Source: Acidobacteriota bacterium
Lineage (GTDB): Bacteria; Acidobacteriota; Terriglobia; Bryobacterales; UBA6623
Assembly (NCBI GenBank): GCA_016125275.1
Contig: WGMB01000003.1
Location: 620,001 to 684,000 of the forward strand
Length of the DNA stretch: 64,000 bases
Direction: 5' to 3'
Shown here: one piece after another, positions 10,143 to 20,864 of the stretch
Layout: each line of letters begins with the position of its first letter
Numbering within the stretch: position 1 is the first letter of the stretch
The notes under the pieces: model-generated
Databases searched by the model: none
What the model saw: the letters and a program-made list of their open reading frames with translations, nothing else
What the model was told of the DNA's origin: nothing
Program-made: the position numbers and the translations under genes

Positions 10143-11429
10143 TCACCGCACCCAACGCCCATTCAGCATCACGCGCCGCACCGAACGCACCGCACCGATG
10201 TCCCGGGTCGGGTCCTCGCCCAGTAGCACCAAGTCCGCCAACTTGCCCGCCTCGATCGTCCCCAGGCGGTCCTGCGCCCCAAAGAAGCGCGAGGCGTAAT
10301 CCGTGGCGCCGCGCAGAGCTTCCAGCGGCGGCACGCCGGCCTGCACGATCAGCTCGATGTCTCGCCAGTTCGCCTCCGGCGGCCTCCCGTGCGAGCAGGC
10401 CAGAATCGGCACGCCCGCGCGATAGGCCACGCCGACGAGCTCGACCATTTTCCGAAAGCCCGCGATCTTCTCCGGCGTCGCATCCTTGTCCCCTTCACGC
10501 ACCTCGAAGGTATACAGCGTAGGGGTCAGGTAGGTTCCGCGCTCGACCATCAAGTCCAGCAGCGGTTGCACCCGCGGATTGTTCTCGAGCTCCAAGCGGC
10601 TCCACAGCCAGTACCGGCCGTCCCGCCGATACTCGTTGGCCGCATCCACGCCGCGCTCGAACGTCTCCGCGTCCTCCGGCGTCGCCAGAACCGTTCCCAG
10701 CGACGTGACGTGCTCGATGCCGTCCAGCCCGGCGCGAATCGCCGCGTCCGCCCGCACCAGCTCCAAGTGCGCCGTCACCGGAACGCCCCGGCGGTGAGCC
10801 CTCTCCGCCGCCTCGCGGATCAGATCGACCGGCAAGCGAAAGTAGACCTTGATCGCCGAAGCGCCCTCGTCGATCAGCCGGTCGACCGTCGCCCGCGTCT
10901 GGTCCGCCGTCTGCAGCAGGATGGAGTTGTCCGGATACGCCGGCGGCGGCTGATCCAGGTGCTTCCCGGTCAAAAAGGCCCGTGGGCGCGGCTCGGAGGT
11001 CTCCAGCAGATGGCCGTACGTGTCCGGGTGGCCCGGATCGCGAAAGCTGGTCACGCCGGCGTCGAGCAACGCCGCGGTCATCGTCGGCCCGTTCGTCTCG
11101 CCGGAATGGAAGTGCGTGTCGAACTGCCCCGGCAGCAGGTGCAGTCCCCGCGCCTCGACGCGCTCGGCGCCTGCGGGGATGGGCGTGGAGGCTCGCGGTC
11201 CGACGGCCACGATGCGGGCGCCGCGGACGACGACCACCGAATCCCCCAGCGGTTCGCCGCCCCGCCCGTCGATCAGCGTCGCCCCCACGATCGCCGTGAC
11301 GGCTTCTCCCGACGGTTCCGCGGGCGGATTGACCTCCCGCAGCCCTGACCACCGCGCCGGCGGCTCGGCGCCCCAGGCCCAGCCGATCGCCAACAGGAAC
11401 ACGGCCGCCCCAACGGACTTCCCCAGCAT
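10143..11429 (-). CDS. Secreted amidohydrolase family protein
   Basis: MLGKSVGAAVFLLAIGWAWGA signal; ATLIDGRGGEPL, GQFDTHFHSGETNG, amidohydrolase C-terminus GKLADLVLLGEDP; internal ATG at 11429 chosen over the longer ORF. Confidence 0.88.
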   Translation of the reverse strand: MLGKSVGAAVFLLAIGWAWGAEPPARWSGLREVNPPAEPSGEAVTAIVGATLIDGRGGEPLGDSVVVVRGARIVAVGPRASTPIPAGAERVEARGLHLLPGQFDTHFHSGETNGPTMTAALLDAGVTSFRDPGHPDTYGHLLETSEPRPRAFLTGKHLDQPPPAYPDNSILLQTADQTRATVDRLIDEGASAIKVYFRLPVDLIREAAERAHRRGVPVTAHLELVRADAAIRAGLDGIEHVTSLGTVLATPEDAETFERGVDAANEYRRDGRYWLWSRLELENNPRVQPLLDLMVERGTYLTPTLYTFEVREGDKDATPEKIAGFRKMVELVGVAYRAGVPILACSHGRPPEANWRDIELIVQAGVPPLEALRGATDYASRFFGAQDRLGTIEAGKLADLVLLGEDPTRDIGAVRSVRRVMLNGRWVR

Positions 11430-11449
11430 GCCGCAAGTATAGCCTCGCT

Positions 11450-12127
11450 TCAGCCCACGAACTTGTAGCCCATGCCGTGCACCGTCACGATGAGCTGCGG
11501 GTTCTTGGCGTCGACCTCGACCTTCTGCCGCAGCCAGGCCACATGCACGTCGACCGTGCGCGTCGAGGGCGTCGACTCGTAGCCCCACACCTCATGCAGC
11601 AGCACGTCGCGCGAGAGGGTCTCGTCGGGGTGCTCCAGAAAGTACTTGAGCAGTTGGAACTCCTTGGCCGACAGTTGCAGGACCTCGCCCGCCCGCCGAA
11701 CCTCCGTGCTCTTTACGTCCACCTGCACGTCGCCGAACTCATAGCGCGCCGAGGCCGCCGTCGGCGGCGGCCGGCGCCGCAGCAGGGCCTCGATGCGCGC
11801 CAGCAACTCCATCGTTTCAAAGGGCTTGGTGAGGTAGTCGTCCGCGCCGATCTTGAGCCCCAGCACCTTGTCGATGGTCTGCCCGCGGGCGGTCAGCATC
11901 AGAATCGGCGTCGCCACCTTCTGCTGGCGCAGGTCCCGGCAGACGTCAAAGCCGTTCTTGCCCGGCATCATCACATCCAGCACGATCAGGTCATAGGCTC
12001 CGGTGGCGGCCTTGTCGAAACCGGCCACCCCATCGGACGCCGTATCGACCTCGTACCCCTCGCTGCGCAAGCGGTCGCTCAGGGTCAAACGCAGACCGGC
12101 TTCGTCTTCTACCAGCAGAATCTTCAT
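11450..12127 (-). CDS. OmpR/PhoB-family response regulator
   Basis: [30 protein letters not shown], winged-helix C-terminus; overlaps histidine kinase gene. Confidence 0.95.
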   Translation of the reverse strand: MKILLVEDEAGLRLTLSDRLRSEGYEVDTASDGVAGFDKAATGAYDLIVLDVMMPGKNGFDVCRDLRQQKVATPILMLTARGQTIDKVLGLKIGADDYLTKPFETMELLARIEALLRRRPPPTAASARYEFGDVQVDVKSTEVRRAGEVLQLSAKEFQLLKYFLEHPDETLSRDVLLHEVWGYESTPSTRTVDVHVAWLRQKVEVDAKNPQLIVTVHGMGYKFVG

Positions 12128-14004
12128 GACGATGAGGCGCTCGAGTCGATCGGCATGCGCAGGATGAAGGAGCTGCCTTCGCCGACGCGGCTCTCGACGG
12201 TCAGCTTACCGCCAAATCCCTCCGCGTCGCTGCGAGCCAGCGCCAACCCCAGGCCGTTGCCCTTGATCTGCTGCTCGGTGGCGCGCTTGCCGCGATAGAA
12301 CGGCTCAAAAATGTCGGCGGCCTCCTGGGGGTCTATGCCGGGCCCGTGGTCGCTCACCACGGCCTCCACCGCCCCGTTCACGCGCCGCGCCGAAAGCCCC
12401 ACCCAGCGCGCCTCGCCGCCGTACTTCACCGCGTTGCCGATCAGGTTCTGCAGACAGTGTGCGGCGGCGGCCGGATCGACGCGCACCAGCGGCAAGTCCT
12501 CGGGCACCGACACGTCCAGCCGGCAGCCCGCTTCGTCCACGGCGGGCCGCGATTCCTCCGCCGCCCGCCGCAGCAGCTCCGAGGCCGACACGGTCTCCAC
12601 CCGGTACTGGCGCTTGCCGGCCTGCACCGCAGCAAACTGCAAGGTCTGCTCCACCATCCCGCTCAGCCGCCGGCCTTCGCCGCGAATCAGCCGGCCGTAC
12701 TCGCGCACCTGCTCGCGGTCAGACACCACGCCTTCCGCCAAGTTGTCTCCCGCCGAGCGGATCACCGCCAGCGGCGTACGCAGCTCATGGGAGACGCCCG
12801 CCACAAACTCCATCTGCAGCTCGGCCAACTTGCGGGCCCGCCGCGTCGAGAGCAGCACCGTGGACATGCCCACGGCCAGCAGCGCCAACACGCCGGTCGA
12901 AATCGCCAGGTTGCGCCGCCGCAGCCGTCCCACCACCGCGTCCAGCGAGCCCTGGCGATGGCGCACCAGCAGCATCCACTCCGGGCCCGGCCCGGCCGCC
13001 ACGCCGGCCTCCATGGCGTCCGGCTGCGGACCGCCGGGTCCCCCAGGACCGCCCGGCTCGTTGGGAGGAGGCGGCGGCCCCCCAGGCGAATGGCCGTCGC
13101 CGGGGCGCTGGGGCGGCTCCTCCCGGCGCATCTCCGGCGGCCGGCCGGCCCGCCGGCCCGCGCTCTCCACCTCGTCGCGCGTCAGCAGCAGCGGCAAGCG
13201 CACCGCCGCGCGCAAAAAGTCCTGCGGCTTGGCATCGGGCTGCGAGGAGAAGATCACCCGCTCACTTTCACCGATCTCCAGCACGGCCGCCTCGTAGCCC
13301 AGCTCTCCCACCTCGCCGAACGTCTCCGCAAAGAGCTGCGGAAACAGGCTCTGGCGTAGGCCCGCCTCGTCGAGCTGCACGAACAGGAACCCCAGCAGGT
13401 CCGGCCGCTGTGGCCGCCCCGAAGGCTCCTCTCGGTGGAAATGGATCAGCGCCTGCACCAGGTAGGGGCCGTCGCCCAGAAACGTCCAGGTCGGCGGTCG
13501 GCCACCGAACCCGCCGCCAAAACCCACAAACCCCGAGCCGCCCCCAAAGCCGCGCCGTCCGCCCCCTCGCCACGGTCTGGCCAGCAAACCAGGGACGCCG
13601 GGAGCCGTCTCGGGAATCGCCTCCCAGGACCGGTCGGCCGGCGAAAGCCGCAGCAGCTCGCCCTCGCCGGAGGCCGCGATGCGGCGCATCCAGGCGGACT
13701 CGATCCGCAGCGGCGTCCCCTCCAGCCACGGCGTCAAGCGCTCGGCCGTCAGCGCCTCCACGTTGTCTGCGTCCAGCTCCCGCATCTCCGGCGCGATCGA
13801 AACGGCCAACTCATGGAGCTGCCGATTGAAGCCGCCGCGAAAGCGTCGCGCGGACTGCTCCAGCGTCCGCTCCAGGCGCGCCTTTTCCGCCTCGCTGAGC
13901 TCCCCGATCCAGCGATATTGCAGCCAAGCCACCACGCCCAGCACCAGCGCCATCCCGGCCACGATCAGGGGGTTGGCCCAACGGGCAGGCAATCCCCGCC
14001 TCAC
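12124..14004 (-). CDS. Sensor histidine kinase (HisKA/HATPase_c)
   Basis: [24 protein letters not shown]-box, [11 protein letters not shown]-box, [17 protein letters not shown]-box. Confidence 0.95.
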   Translation of the reverse strand: MRRGLPARWANPLIVAGMALVLGVVAWLQYRWIGELSEAEKARLERTLEQSARRFRGGFNRQLHELAVSIAPEMRELDADNVEALTAERLTPWLEGTPLRIESAWMRRIAASGEGELLRLSPADRSWEAIPETAPGVPGLLARPWRGGGRRGFGGGSGFVGFGGGFGGRPPTWTFLGDGPYLVQALIHFHREEPSGRPQRPDLLGFLFVQLDEAGLRQSLFPQLFAETFGEVGELGYEAAVLEIGESERVIFSSQPDAKPQDFLRAAVRLPLLLTRDEVESAGRRAGRPPEMRREEPPQRPGDGHSPGGPPPPPNEPGGPGGPGGPQPDAMEAGVAAGPGPEWMLLVRHRQGSLDAVVGRLRRRNLAISTGVLALLAVGMSTVLLSTRRARKLAELQMEFVAGVSHELRTPLAVIRSAGDNLAEGVVSDREQVREYGRLIRGEGRRLSGMVEQTLQFAAVQAGKRQYRVETVSASELLRRAAEESRPAVDEAGCRLDVSVPEDLPLVRVDPAAAAHCLQNLIGNAVKYGGEARWVGLSARRVNGAVEAVVSDHGPGIDPQEAADIFEPFYRGKRATEQQIKGNGLGLALARSDAEGFGGKLTVESRVGEGSSFILRMPIDSSASSS

Positions 14005-14098
14005 AATCCTATGCTCCTTTGAATCATGGCTTTACCGGAATTTCCACTGCGGACAGTTGCCGTCGAAGGGTGGCCTGGGTACACTGAGACGCGGTCAT

Positions 14099-16204
14099 AT
14101 GGTGGATAGCAGCGGACTTACGCAACGGATCTCTGTTTCGTCTGTCGAAGGGTTGGATGCCGAGCTGTTGGCGGCCTACCGCAACATGTTGTTGTCGCGT
14201 AGGCTCGACGACCGGGAGATCACTCTCAAGCAGCAAAGCAAAGCCTTTTTCCAAATCAGTTGCGCCGGACATGAGGCAGTACAGACCGCGGCGGGAATGC
14301 TGCTGCGGCCGGGCTACGATTGGGTCTATCCCTACTATCGCGATCGGGCCCTCTGCTTGGCGTTAGGCGTCCGGCCGCTGGACATGTTACTGCAAGCCGT
14401 CGGCGCCGGGTCGGATCCCTTCTCCGGGGGGCGCCAGATGCCGACGCACTGGTCTTCCCCCGAGCTCAATATTGTCTCGCCTTCGAGCGCTACCGGCACC
14501 CAGTTCCTGCAAGCGGTCGGCTGCGCGCACGGTTCCACGCTCGACGAGGCCGCCAACGCCAACGACCGGCAGGTGACGCTGGTCTGCGGCGGCGAGGGAT
14601 CCACCAGCGAGGGAGAGTTCTGGGAGGCCATCAACGCCGCCTGCCTCAGCCACTTGCCGGTCCTGTTCTTGATCGAGGACAACGGCTACGCCATTTCCGT
14701 GCCGGTGGAAACCCAGACGCCGGGGGGCTCGATTTCCCGCCTGCTGACCTCCTTCCCGGGCTTGATGCTTGCCGAAGTGGACGGTTTGGACCTGGTCGAC
14801 AGCCGCAAGGCGCTCGATCGGGCCATCCGCTACTGCCGCAGCGGCGCCGGGCCGGCCCTCGTGCACGCCCACGTCATCCGACCCTACGGCCACTCGCACT
14901 CCGACGACGAAACCCTTTACAAGGCCCCCGACGAGCGCCAGCGCGAGGCCGCCAAGGACCCCATCCAGCGCTTGGCCCGCGAGCTGCTCCGCCGGAACGT
15001 GACCGACGAGGACGGCCTGGAGGAGATTCGCCTGCAGGTGGAGACCGAGATCGGCGAGGCCCTCGAGCTTGCGCTCGCAGCAGCGCCGCCGCTAGGCGGC
15101 CAGAACCAAAAGTATTTGTATTCGCCGAGCGTCGATCCGACCTCGGCGAATTTTTTGACCGAGCCGCAGCTCGCCGGCGACCCGCGAACGATGGTCGATC
15201 TGATCAACCTATGCCTGCGCGACGAGCTGCGCGCCAGCGACCGCGTGGTGATGTTCGGCGAAGACATCGCCGATTGCAGCCGCGAAGAGGCCTTGGCGGT
15301 GGCTCCGGGCAAGGGCGGCGTCTTCAAGGCCACCCGCGGCTTGCAGCGTGAGTTCGGCTCCAAGCGCGTCTTCAACGCTCCCATCGCCGAGGCCGCCATC
15401 GTGGGCCGCGCCCAAGGCATGGCGACGCGCGGGCTCAAGCCGGTGGTCGAGATCCAGTTCTTCGACTACATCTGGCCCGCGATGATGCAGATTCGCGACG
15501 AGCTCGCCAGCCTGCGGTGGCGCTCCAACAACGGCTTCTCGGCGCCGCTGGTGATCCGCGCCCCCATCGGCGGCTACCTCAACGGCGGTTCGGTCTATCA
15601 CAGCCAGTCCGGCGAGTCGATCTTCACGCACATCCCCGGGCTCCGCGTGGTCTTCCCATCCAACGCCCGCGACGCCAACGGCTTGCTGCGGACCGCCATC
15701 CGCTGCGACGATCCCGTGCTCTTCCTCGAGCACAAGAAGCTGTACCGCGAAATCTACAACCGCAGCCCCTACCCGGGCCCGGACTACATGGTCCCGTTCG
15801 GCAAGGCCGCCAAGGTGAAGGAAGGCGACGACCTGACGATCGTCACCTACGGCGCCCTGGTGCACAAGGCCGTGACGGCTTCAGCGGCGATCGCGCAGTC
15901 GGAAGGGGCTTCGATCGAGATCCTGGACCTGCGCACGCTCAATCCCTATGACTGGGAGGCCATCGCGGAATCCGTGAAGAAGACCTCGCGCGTGATCGTG
16001 GCGCACGAGGACACTCTTTCGTGGGGTTTCGGGGCGGAGATCGCGGCGCGGATCGCCGATGAGCTCTTCGATTATCTCGACGCCCCGGTGCGGCGGATCG
16101 GGGCCGAGGACACCTGGGTGGCCTACAACCCCGGACTCGAGAAAGAGATCCTGCCGCAAACCGAGGACATCGAGGCGGCGATCCGCAAGCTGCTCGCCTG
16201 GTAG
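14099..16204 (+). CDS. 2-oxoacid (2-oxoisovalerate-type) dehydrogenase E1, fused alpha and beta subunits
   Basis: TPP-binding [37 protein letters not shown] (alpha) followed in the same frame by the beta domain ([38 protein letters not shown]...); ATG at 14099. Confidence 0.9.
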   Translation: MVDSSGLTQRISVSSVEGLDAELLAAYRNMLLSRRLDDREITLKQQSKAFFQISCAGHEAVQTAAGMLLRPGYDWVYPYYRDRALCLALGVRPLDMLLQAVGAGSDPFSGGRQMPTHWSSPELNIVSPSSATGTQFLQAVGCAHGSTLDEAANANDRQVTLVCGGEGSTSEGEFWEAINAACLSHLPVLFLIEDNGYAISVPVETQTPGGSISRLLTSFPGLMLAEVDGLDLVDSRKALDRAIRYCRSGAGPALVHAHVIRPYGHSHSDDETLYKAPDERQREAAKDPIQRLARELLRRNVTDEDGLEEIRLQVETEIGEALELALAAAPPLGGQNQKYLYSPSVDPTSANFLTEPQLAGDPRTMVDLINLCLRDELRASDRVVMFGEDIADCSREEALAVAPGKGGVFKATRGLQREFGSKRVFNAPIAEAAIVGRAQGMATRGLKPVVEIQFFDYIWPAMMQIRDELASLRWRSNNGFSAPLVIRAPIGGYLNGGSVYHSQSGESIFTHIPGLRVVFPSNARDANGLLRTAIRCDDPVLFLEHKKLYREIYNRSPYPGPDYMVPFGKAAKVKEGDDLTIVTYGALVHKAVTASAAIAQSEGASIEILDLRTLNPYDWEAIAESVKKTSRVIVAHEDTLSWGFGAEIAARIADELFDYLDAPVRRIGAEDTWVAYNPGLEKEILPQTEDIEAAIRKLLAW

Positions 16205-16651
16205 CTACAGGCTCGAGCCGTCGCCGCCCGTCTCAGCCGCGCCGCTGCGGCGCGCAGCCGAGCCGTCCGCGCGCGCCATGTAGCTTTCCGCTACGCGCCG
16301 GGCCTCGGTCGCCTCTTCCCGCGCCTGCGCGGCCAGCTCGGCCTGCCGCTTCGGCGTGTTCCAGCCATGGCCGCGCTTGGCGATCAGGGACTTCGGCGCG
16401 GCGGCGTAGCGCTGCTGCAGCCGATCGTGGCGCTCGGCCTTCTCGAACAGCATCTTCGCCCGCGCTTCGTACATCCGCGCGATCTCGCGCCAGTCGTGGG
16501 GCGTCGTCGCGTTCTCCTCGAGCCGGGCCAGGTTCTTGGGGTCCAGGTCCTTCTTCGAGTAGGGTTCCATGGCGCTCAACGTCGTGGTCGCCAGCGCCGC
16601 GACGCCGACGAGGAAGATTCGCATCATGCTGGATTTCAGGGTCATGGTCAA
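16205..16651 (-). CDS. Small exported hypothetical protein
   Basis: N-terminal signal-like MTMTLKSSMMRIFLVGVAALATTTLSA; SD in leader (caggagag). Confidence 0.6.
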   Translation of the reverse strand: MTMTLKSSMMRIFLVGVAALATTTLSAMEPYSKKDLDPKNLARLEENATTPHDWREIARMYEARAKMLFEKAERHDRLQQRYAAAPKSLIAKRGHGWNTPKRQAELAAQAREEATEARRVAESYMARADGSAARRSGAAETGGDGSSL

Positions 16652-16772
16652 TCTCTCCTGTGCGTCGAGACGGCCTAGGGCGGCCGTCCCTGTGCTGTAA
16701 CTCAGCCTAGAGATCGCTTCCGAACCCGGAAATCCGAAAAATTACGGTGTGGGCGGGGAGGAATTTCGGTCC

Positions 16773-17405
16773 TCAGTCCGGGACCAGGCCGCGCTTCACG
16801 GCCTCGCGCACCAGCTCGGCGGAGGTCTTCACGCCCAGCGCCTCCATGATGGCGTACTTGTGCGACTCCACCGTGCGCGGCGACAGGTCGAGCTGCGCCG
16901 CGATCTCCTTGGCCGAGCGCCCCTCCGCCAGCAACTGGAGCACCTCGGCCTGCCGCGAGGTCAGCCGCGCCGCGCTCGCCCCGCCCGGACGCCGCATCGC
17001 CTCCAGCACCGCTCCTGCAATGCGCGGCGTGATGTAGGTCCGGCCCGCCAGAGCCTCCCGCACGGCCGTCACCAGCTCTTCCGGAGCCGAGTGCTTCAGC
17101 ACGTACCCGGAAGCCCCCGCGTCGAGCGCTTCCACGGCGTAGTCCACGTCCGGGTGCATCGTCAGGAACACGAACTTCGCCGGGGAGTGCTGCTCGCGCA
17201 GCCGCCGCATGGCCTGCACTCCGTTGAGCAGCGGCATCGTCACGTCGGCCACCACCACGTCCGGATGCAGCCGGTCGTGCTCTTCCACCAGCGCCCTTCC
17301 GTCGCCGACAGTGCCCACCAGCTCGAACTCCGGCTCCAGTAGGCTGCGCAAGCCCTCGGCCACGATGCGGTGGTCGTCGGCGGCCAAAATGCGGGGGCGT
17401 CTCAT
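16773..17405 (-). CDS. NarL/FixJ-family response regulator (LuxR HTH)
   Basis: PRILAADDHRIVAEGLRSLLE, VVADVTMPLLNG, LTSRQAEVLQLLAEGRSAKEIAAQLDLSPRTVESHKYAIMEALG. Confidence 0.95.
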   Translation of the reverse strand: MRRPRILAADDHRIVAEGLRSLLEPEFELVGTVGDGRALVEEHDRLHPDVVVADVTMPLLNGVQAMRRLREQHSPAKFVFLTMHPDVDYAVEALDAGASGYVLKHSAPEELVTAVREALAGRTYITPRIAGAVLEAMRRPGGASAARLTSRQAEVLQLLAEGRSAKEIAAQLDLSPRTVESHKYAIMEALGVKTSAELVREAVKRGLVPD

Positions 17406-19717
17406 GTCGTCGTTCCCTGCTGGGCGGGCCGCCGATAGGGCAGTTCGGCCGTCACGATCGTGCCAGCCCCGGGAGTCGAGCGGATCTCCAGCGTCCCTCC
17501 CGTCAACCGCATTCTCTCGGACATGCTAGCCAGCCCCAACCCGCCGTGACGCCGCGCCTGCTCAGGGTCGAAGCCGGCTCCGTTGTCCTCGATCCGCAGC
17601 CGCACCACCTCGTCGAGCACGCTCAGCTCGACGTTCACCTCCGACGCCCCTGCGTGCCGAGCGACATTCTGAAAACACTCCTGCGCGACGCGGTACAGCG
17701 CCACCGCCGCCTCGCCGGAGACCTCCTCCGGCAAGCTCTCCGCCGCGAACGACGTCGCCACGCCCAGACGCTCGCGCAAGGCCTGAGTCGCCGCCCTCAG
17801 CGCCGACGACAAGCCCAGGTCGTCGAGAATCGAGGGGTGCAGCCGCCGCGACAGGCCCTGCACGTCATGCGCCAAGCGGATCGTCTGTTCGCGCAAGTCG
17901 CGAATCCGATCGGCCGAGGCATCGGGAATATCCTCCCGTCGAACCAGCTTCCCCAAATCGATCGCCAGAGCGCCGAGGCGTTGGGTCACGTCGTCGTGCA
18001 GCTCGCGGGCCAGCCGGCTGCGTTCTTCTTCCTGCACCACCAGCAGTCGGCTGGCCAGCGCCTGCAACTGCTGCTCGGCCGCCTTGCGGTCCACGATGTC
18101 CTGGGCGACGCAAACCGCCTCGCCCTCCCGCGCGGGGCCTCGCGGCTCCAGCAGCGCGGCGGTGAACAGCACCGGAATCATCCGCCCGTCCCGCGACCTT
18201 AGCGTCTTCTCCACGGCTTGCAGTCGCCCGTCGCGCCGCAGCGGCTCCAGCCACCCGGGCTCGTCCGCCGCGCTGCCCAGCACGTCCCGCAGCGGCAGGC
18301 CGATCAGCTCGCTCTCGCGATAGTCCAGCAGGCGGCAGGCCGCGGGGTTCGCCGAGCGCACGCTCATCGGCGCCGGGCCGGCGCCTTCGCCCACGACCGG
18401 GCCGATGGTGAACACGGCGTTGAGCATCGAAGCCAGCAGCCCGTCCAGGTAGTCCCTCGAAACGGTCGTCTCGCGCAGCCGCCGGCTGACCTGATCGAAC
18501 TGCAGCGCCAGCCGCGCCACCTCGTCGTCGGCCTTCTCATAGGCGGCCAGCCGGCCCTCGTCGCGCCAGGCGTCCAGCCCCAGCCGCTCCACCGAGCGCG
18601 TCAGCGCCCGCAGCGGCTCGGTCGTGCGCTTGGCGACCACGTACCCCAGCGCCAGCACGACGCAGGCCACCGCCAAGCCCAGTCCGGCGACCTGATTGCG
18701 CAACCGCCGCGCCGGCGCGAATGCCTCGGCCGCGTCGATCTCGGCCACCACGGCCCATTCCAGATCCTGAATCTGGACCGGCCCGAACGAGCTCAGCACG
18801 GGCACCCCGCGGTAGTCGGCGATCTGACCCGCCGCCGACTCGCCCGCCAGCGCCGCGCGCACGGCTTCGGTATCCAGTCGCTGGGTCAGGACGGTCGTCC
18901 CGTGGGAGCGGATCCGGGCGATGCGCTCCTCGGGCACGCCGGCTTCGGCCAATTGCCGCAGGTAGTCCGCCGGCGACTCGATCAAGAAGCGCGAGTCGCT
19001 CCGCATCAGGCCGTCCCGCCCCACCAGGTAGGTCTCGCCGGTCTCGCCCAGCCCCTCGTCGCGCCAGCGGCGGCCGCCGGTCATCACTTCGTCGATCGTG
19101 TCGATGGAGAGCCGCGCCGCCACCAGCCCGCGCACCTCACCCGCGTCGATCACCGGAGCCGTCGCAAACGCCGCCACCGCCCCGATCTCCGGGTACACGG
19201 CATAGTCTGCCAGCCGGGCGCTTTCGCCGCCCCCCACCACGTCTCGAAAAGCCGTCTCCAGCGGAGAGCCCGCCAGGCTCATCTCACCGATGGAGCGCCC
19301 CAGCAGCTCGCTGCCGTGCGCGGAGTAGACCACCAGGCCGTCCTGGCCCGAGAGCAGCAAGAGATCCTCGAAGCCGTAAGCCTCGGCAAGACCGCGCAGG
19401 CCTTCGTCGTACAGCGCCCGCACCTCGCCGTACTCCGAGCCGCCGGGAGGCCAAGCCGCCCGCAGCCCCAGCACGGCGTCCGCCGCGGACTCGTCCCGTC
19501 CCACGGCCTGGGCCACCGCCACGGCTCCGGCGAGGTAGGCCTCCACCTGCCGCTTCTTGGTCTCTCGAATGCCGGTCAGCCGCTCGTAGGTGGCCTTCTC
19601 CAGGGCCTCTTCGGCAAGCCGAAAAGCCAACGCGCCGGTAACCGCCACGGCCGCCACTCCCAGCGCCAAGAAGGTGAGCCGGATGCGAAGCGACAGCGAC
19701 AGCCTATGCCTGGACAC
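17402..19717 (-). CDS. NarX/DesK-type sensor histidine kinase with extracytoplasmic sensor and PAS domain
   Basis: VVQEEERSRLARELHDDVTQRLGALAIDLGKL (HisKA_3) and HATPase_c; 4-nt overlap with the response regulator. Confidence 0.93.
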   Translation of the reverse strand: MSRHRLSLSLRIRLTFLALGVAAVAVTGALAFRLAEEALEKATYERLTGIRETKKRQVEAYLAGAVAVAQAVGRDESAADAVLGLRAAWPPGGSEYGEVRALYDEGLRGLAEAYGFEDLLLLSGQDGLVVYSAHGSELLGRSIGEMSLAGSPLETAFRDVVGGGESARLADYAVYPEIGAVAAFATAPVIDAGEVRGLVAARLSIDTIDEVMTGGRRWRDEGLGETGETYLVGRDGLMRSDSRFLIESPADYLRQLAEAGVPEERIARIRSHGTTVLTQRLDTEAVRAALAGESAAGQIADYRGVPVLSSFGPVQIQDLEWAVVAEIDAAEAFAPARRLRNQVAGLGLAVACVVLALGYVVAKRTTEPLRALTRSVERLGLDAWRDEGRLAAYEKADDEVARLALQFDQVSRRLRETTVSRDYLDGLLASMLNAVFTIGPVVGEGAGPAPMSVRSANPAACRLLDYRESELIGLPLRDVLGSAADEPGWLEPLRRDGRLQAVEKTLRSRDGRMIPVLFTAALLEPRGPAREGEAVCVAQDIVDRKAAEQQLQALASRLLVVQEEERSRLARELHDDVTQRLGALAIDLGKLVRREDIPDASADRIRDLREQTIRLAHDVQGLSRRLHPSILDDLGLSSALRAATQALRERLGVATSFAAESLPEEVSGEAAVALYRVAQECFQNVARHAGASEVNVELSVLDEVVRLRIEDNGAGFDPEQARRHGGLGLASMSERMRLTGGTLEIRSTPGAGTIVTAELPYRRPAQQGTTT

Positions 19718-19762
19718 GGGAGACTCCCCCGGCCTTCCACCGCGACAGTTCGGGCCGGAAGC

Positions 19763-20716
19763 CTAGTGGCCGGCCCAGCCCTTGTAGAGCTTGCCCACCG
19801 AGGCCGCGTCGGCGTCGCCCGGATGGATCACCACGCGGTAGCGGAAGCGTATCTTCTCGCCCGGCTTCAGCGTGATCGAACCGTCCCGCTTCGGATCGCG
19901 GAAGAAGTCATGCTCGCCGAACGGATTGGCGGCGAACAGACCGTAGGACCGCACGTGCCAGAAGGTGGGGTGCTTGGGGTTTTTGGGGTGATCGAAGATC
20001 GACACGCCGTAGGTCTTGCCGTCGATCGGGCCGGAGTAGTCGACCCACGGCGACGCCTTGCCCCACACGTTCTTCTCGCCCTTGGCGCCCTCTGCGTCCA
20101 CGATCACGCCCTTGCCCGGCTTCTTGTCCGGCGTGACCTCGCGCATCTGCGGATGCAGCCGGATGGCGAACGTGCCTTCCTTGGTGTCTCCAAACTTCAC
20201 CGGCTTGACCTCGGCGTTGAGGGTGATGTCAAAGTCCATCAGCACGTTCTCGCCCGAAACCTGGAACCGCATGGTGCGGTTCTCGGTCAGCAGCACGTCG
20301 CCCTCGGGCGTCCGCCACTCGAAGTCCGCGCGGATGATCCCGTCGTCGGCCTTGTGTACGCCCTTGAGCTCGATCTTGCCCTTCTTGTCCCGCGGCTCCT
20401 GGTCGAGCTCGTTGGCCCAGAAGTCGAGCCCGTTCACGTCGCCGTGGGAGTACCACAGGCCGCGGTGGTGCGGGTGGTCGTGCGCCTCGCCCGGCACGTC
20501 GTCGCGCATCGGGTACTGCCGGGTCACGATCTGCCCGTCGGCCGCCCGCAGCGGGTGCAGGTACGGCTTCTGCGTCTGGTCTCCGAAATAGAGCGTGGTC
20601 AGAGGCTTGCCGTTGTTGGTCACCTCGATCGAGTCGTCGGTGCGATGGAACTCGATGCCGGCGGCGGTCAGGGCCGGCGAAACCGCCAGAGACAGGAGCA
20701 GAGCTAGCGTGCGCAT
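19763..20716 (-). CDS. Secreted PmoA-like (DUF6807-type) protein
   Basis: MRTLALLLSLAVSPALTAAG signal; ...HDHPHHRGLWYSHGDVNGLDFW...; internal ATG at 20716 chosen because the upstream extension overlaps the opposite-strand gene. Confidence 0.75.
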   Translation of the reverse strand: MRTLALLLSLAVSPALTAAGIEFHRTDDSIEVTNNGKPLTTLYFGDQTQKPYLHPLRAADGQIVTRQYPMRDDVPGEAHDHPHHRGLWYSHGDVNGLDFWANELDQEPRDKKGKIELKGVHKADDGIIRADFEWRTPEGDVLLTENRTMRFQVSGENVLMDFDITLNAEVKPVKFGDTKEGTFAIRLHPQMREVTPDKKPGKGVIVDAEGAKGEKNVWGKASPWVDYSGPIDGKTYGVSIFDHPKNPKHPTFWHVRSYGLFAANPFGEHDFFRDPKRDGSITLKPGEKIRFRYRVVIHPGDADAASVGKLYKGWAGH

Positions 20717-20864
20717 TCCCCCGGAATGATAGCAGGACCCGCCGGCCGCTGGGACGCCTCCGCCGCCCCGCGTGTCGGCTTCCGCGCCTTCCCCGCGCAT
20801 TCTCGGTGTGGAGGGGCGGATGCGGCCCGACGGCCGCCACGTCTGAGTCCGCCAGAACCGCATC

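Noticed and set aside
18218-20707. 829-aa plus-strand ORF antisense to the sensor kinase and PmoA-like gene
   Set aside because: Low-complexity R/H/Q/A-rich product; the opposite strand carries recognisable domains.
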